From contig NC_092572.1 in assembly GCF_037975245.1 (NCBI RefSeq), positions 1,773,501-1,837,500 on the forward strand: 64,000 nt of DNA. Direction: 5' to 3'. Below are positions 63,401 to 64,000 of this stretch, piece after piece. Positions within the stretch are counted from its first letter, which is position 1. Every line of letters starts with the position of its first letter. This stretch comes from Apostichopus japonicus. Its lineage: Eukaryota; Echinodermata; Holothuroidea; Aspidochirotida; Stichopodidae. The notes under the pieces are model-generated. The model did not search any database, had not been told where the DNA came from, and was given only the letters and a program-made list of their open reading frames with translations. The translations under genes and the position numbers were made by a program.

Positions 63401-63922
63401 TAGTATATTTCTCAATTATTTACAGGGATAAAATCTTGTTTGATTGTTGGTATTATGACTGTTCTCTTCGACCACCCATTCATCAATTGAGAGCAACATT
63501 CGTAGCTGTAAGTAATGTATTATCCATCTTTAGAACATAATTTATCAATCAGTCCATAGTATGATGGGAGTTAACAACAGTATGCGGTACTGTCAGACTT
63601 TGCTCAATAGTCTGCTTTGCTTTTTGAAATATTTCAACTCAGTTTTTGTTTTTTGTTTTTTGCAAAAAAAGCCTAAGGGACAAAGAAGGTACTTTATCTA
63701 ATAGTTACTTAAAACTTAATGCTAAGTCTACTTTTATTATCCTTTTCTTATCCTGATTTTATATCCTTCATTAAGTACTTATTTTCCCTTCAACAGATAT
63801 TTGAGAAATTAGTCACGGACAGTTCTTACGAGATACCGATACCTCCGACGTATTTACCTATGAGAATCCCTGATACCGCTCAACATACCTATGCAGAACA
63901 AATCTACCATGCTGGAATGTGA
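60435..63922 (+). pseudogene. Copy B pseudokinase exons and tail
   Basis: Linker exon 60435-60499 (NINSSHQTNVLDKEALDTDQ), then hinge exon 60825-60997 (LFLISEHLVSENVHKVF, VIKHIAGVLEGMD), 61236-61355 (FLHPGLTTIKVLL, KLFGFCLAR), 61973-62087 (FPPEMLMLNQYTE, SSDVWSTTVVIWEIM), 62816 on (GNPPYPIDREVRF), 63426-63507 (DCWYYDCSLRPPIHQL) and 63797-63922 (SSYEIP, TYLPMR, TYAEQIYHAGM). HRD is HPG and DFG is GFC, so both catalytic aspartates are gone. Exon 4 has lost the GT donor that copy A has (AAGTTAAG became ATATTAAG) and runs into TAA at 62911-62913. The tail tyrosines are the same as in copy A. The segment upstream at about 60530-60600 (MSAKWNRKEW) resembles the juxtamembrane part before a tyrosine-kinase N-lobe, but stops follow. 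Confidence 0.7.
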
Positions 63923-64000
63923 ACTCTCTGTCGCAGGACTATGATATCGGATGTCATTGCTGGATGGTACGGTATCTGTAGATCCCAGGATGCTGTTGGA

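Larger units (their letters stand above)
52816..63922 (+). pseudogene. Ig-TM-pseudokinase receptor, copy B
   Basis: Plus-strand gene model with ectodomain and membrane exons (52816-52943, 53043-53372, 53536 to about 53722, 54939-55421), linkers (56496-56523, 60435-60499) and kinase exons (60825-60997, 61236-61355, 61973-62087, 62816 to about 62909, 63426-63507, 63797-63922). The phases of these parts fit together. Damage: no ATG in the frame of the first exon found, a stop in Ig2 (53720-53722) with the second half of the domain replaced, a hAT MITE in the transmembrane exon, and loss of the donor after kinase exon 4. Kinase exons match copy A exon for exon, so the two arose by gene duplication. 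It is probably a pseudogene, although the tail exons remain open. Confidence 0.65.

Overview
The window looks like AT-rich nuclear DNA from an invertebrate deuterostome, most likely an echinoderm. This is inferred from spliced multi-exon genes, a Ty3/gypsy retrotransposon of the deuterostome Gmr1 type (integrase before reverse transcriptase), CR1/jockey-like LINEs, many hAT-like MITEs, and immune-type receptors with immunoglobulin (Ig) and NACHT domains. No bacterial-style genes are present. All gene models were built by hand from reading frames, splice signals and intron phase.

Layout: (1) 1-30588, plus strand: the 3' part of a receptor-like gene (copy A) encoding a degenerate tyrosine-kinase C-lobe (HRD to HPG, DFG to DFC) and a tyrosine-rich tail. 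One small intron is interrupted by 26.2 kb of mobile DNA: a young Gmr1-type element (1194-27405, target duplication GCATA on both sides) whose right LTR is itself split, inside its TA microsatellite, by a 19.3 kb non-coding segment (7524-26843). That segment has imperfect terminal inverted repeats and carries several MITEs and tandem repeats of its own. (2) 30589-38225: intergenic, no gene seen. (3) 38226-50289, minus strand: a nine-exon gene predicting signal peptide, two Ig domains, one transmembrane helix, an intracellular NACHT NTPase domain, 28-residue repeats and a short tail. It keeps frame and phase throughout but has two in-frame TAA stops; its last intron carries a nearly complete LINE. 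(4) 50290-52815: spacer between divergent genes, with a 5'-truncated LINE. (5) 52816-63922, plus strand: a second receptor (copy B) with Ig domains, a transmembrane exon, a possible alternative short tyrosine-rich tail and the same pseudokinase C-lobe and tail as copy A. It is damaged by a stop in Ig2, a hAT MITE inside the transmembrane exon and a lost splice donor in kinase exon 4.

The main biological message is a clustered family of Ig-type membrane receptors in which similar extracellular and transmembrane parts are attached either to a NACHT domain or to a pseudokinase. The genes appear to be in birth-and-death turnover and under heavy transposon traffic. The main structural message is the nested insertion, including a 19.3 kb segment with TIR-like ends and a cointegrate-like pair of hAT MITEs inside it.
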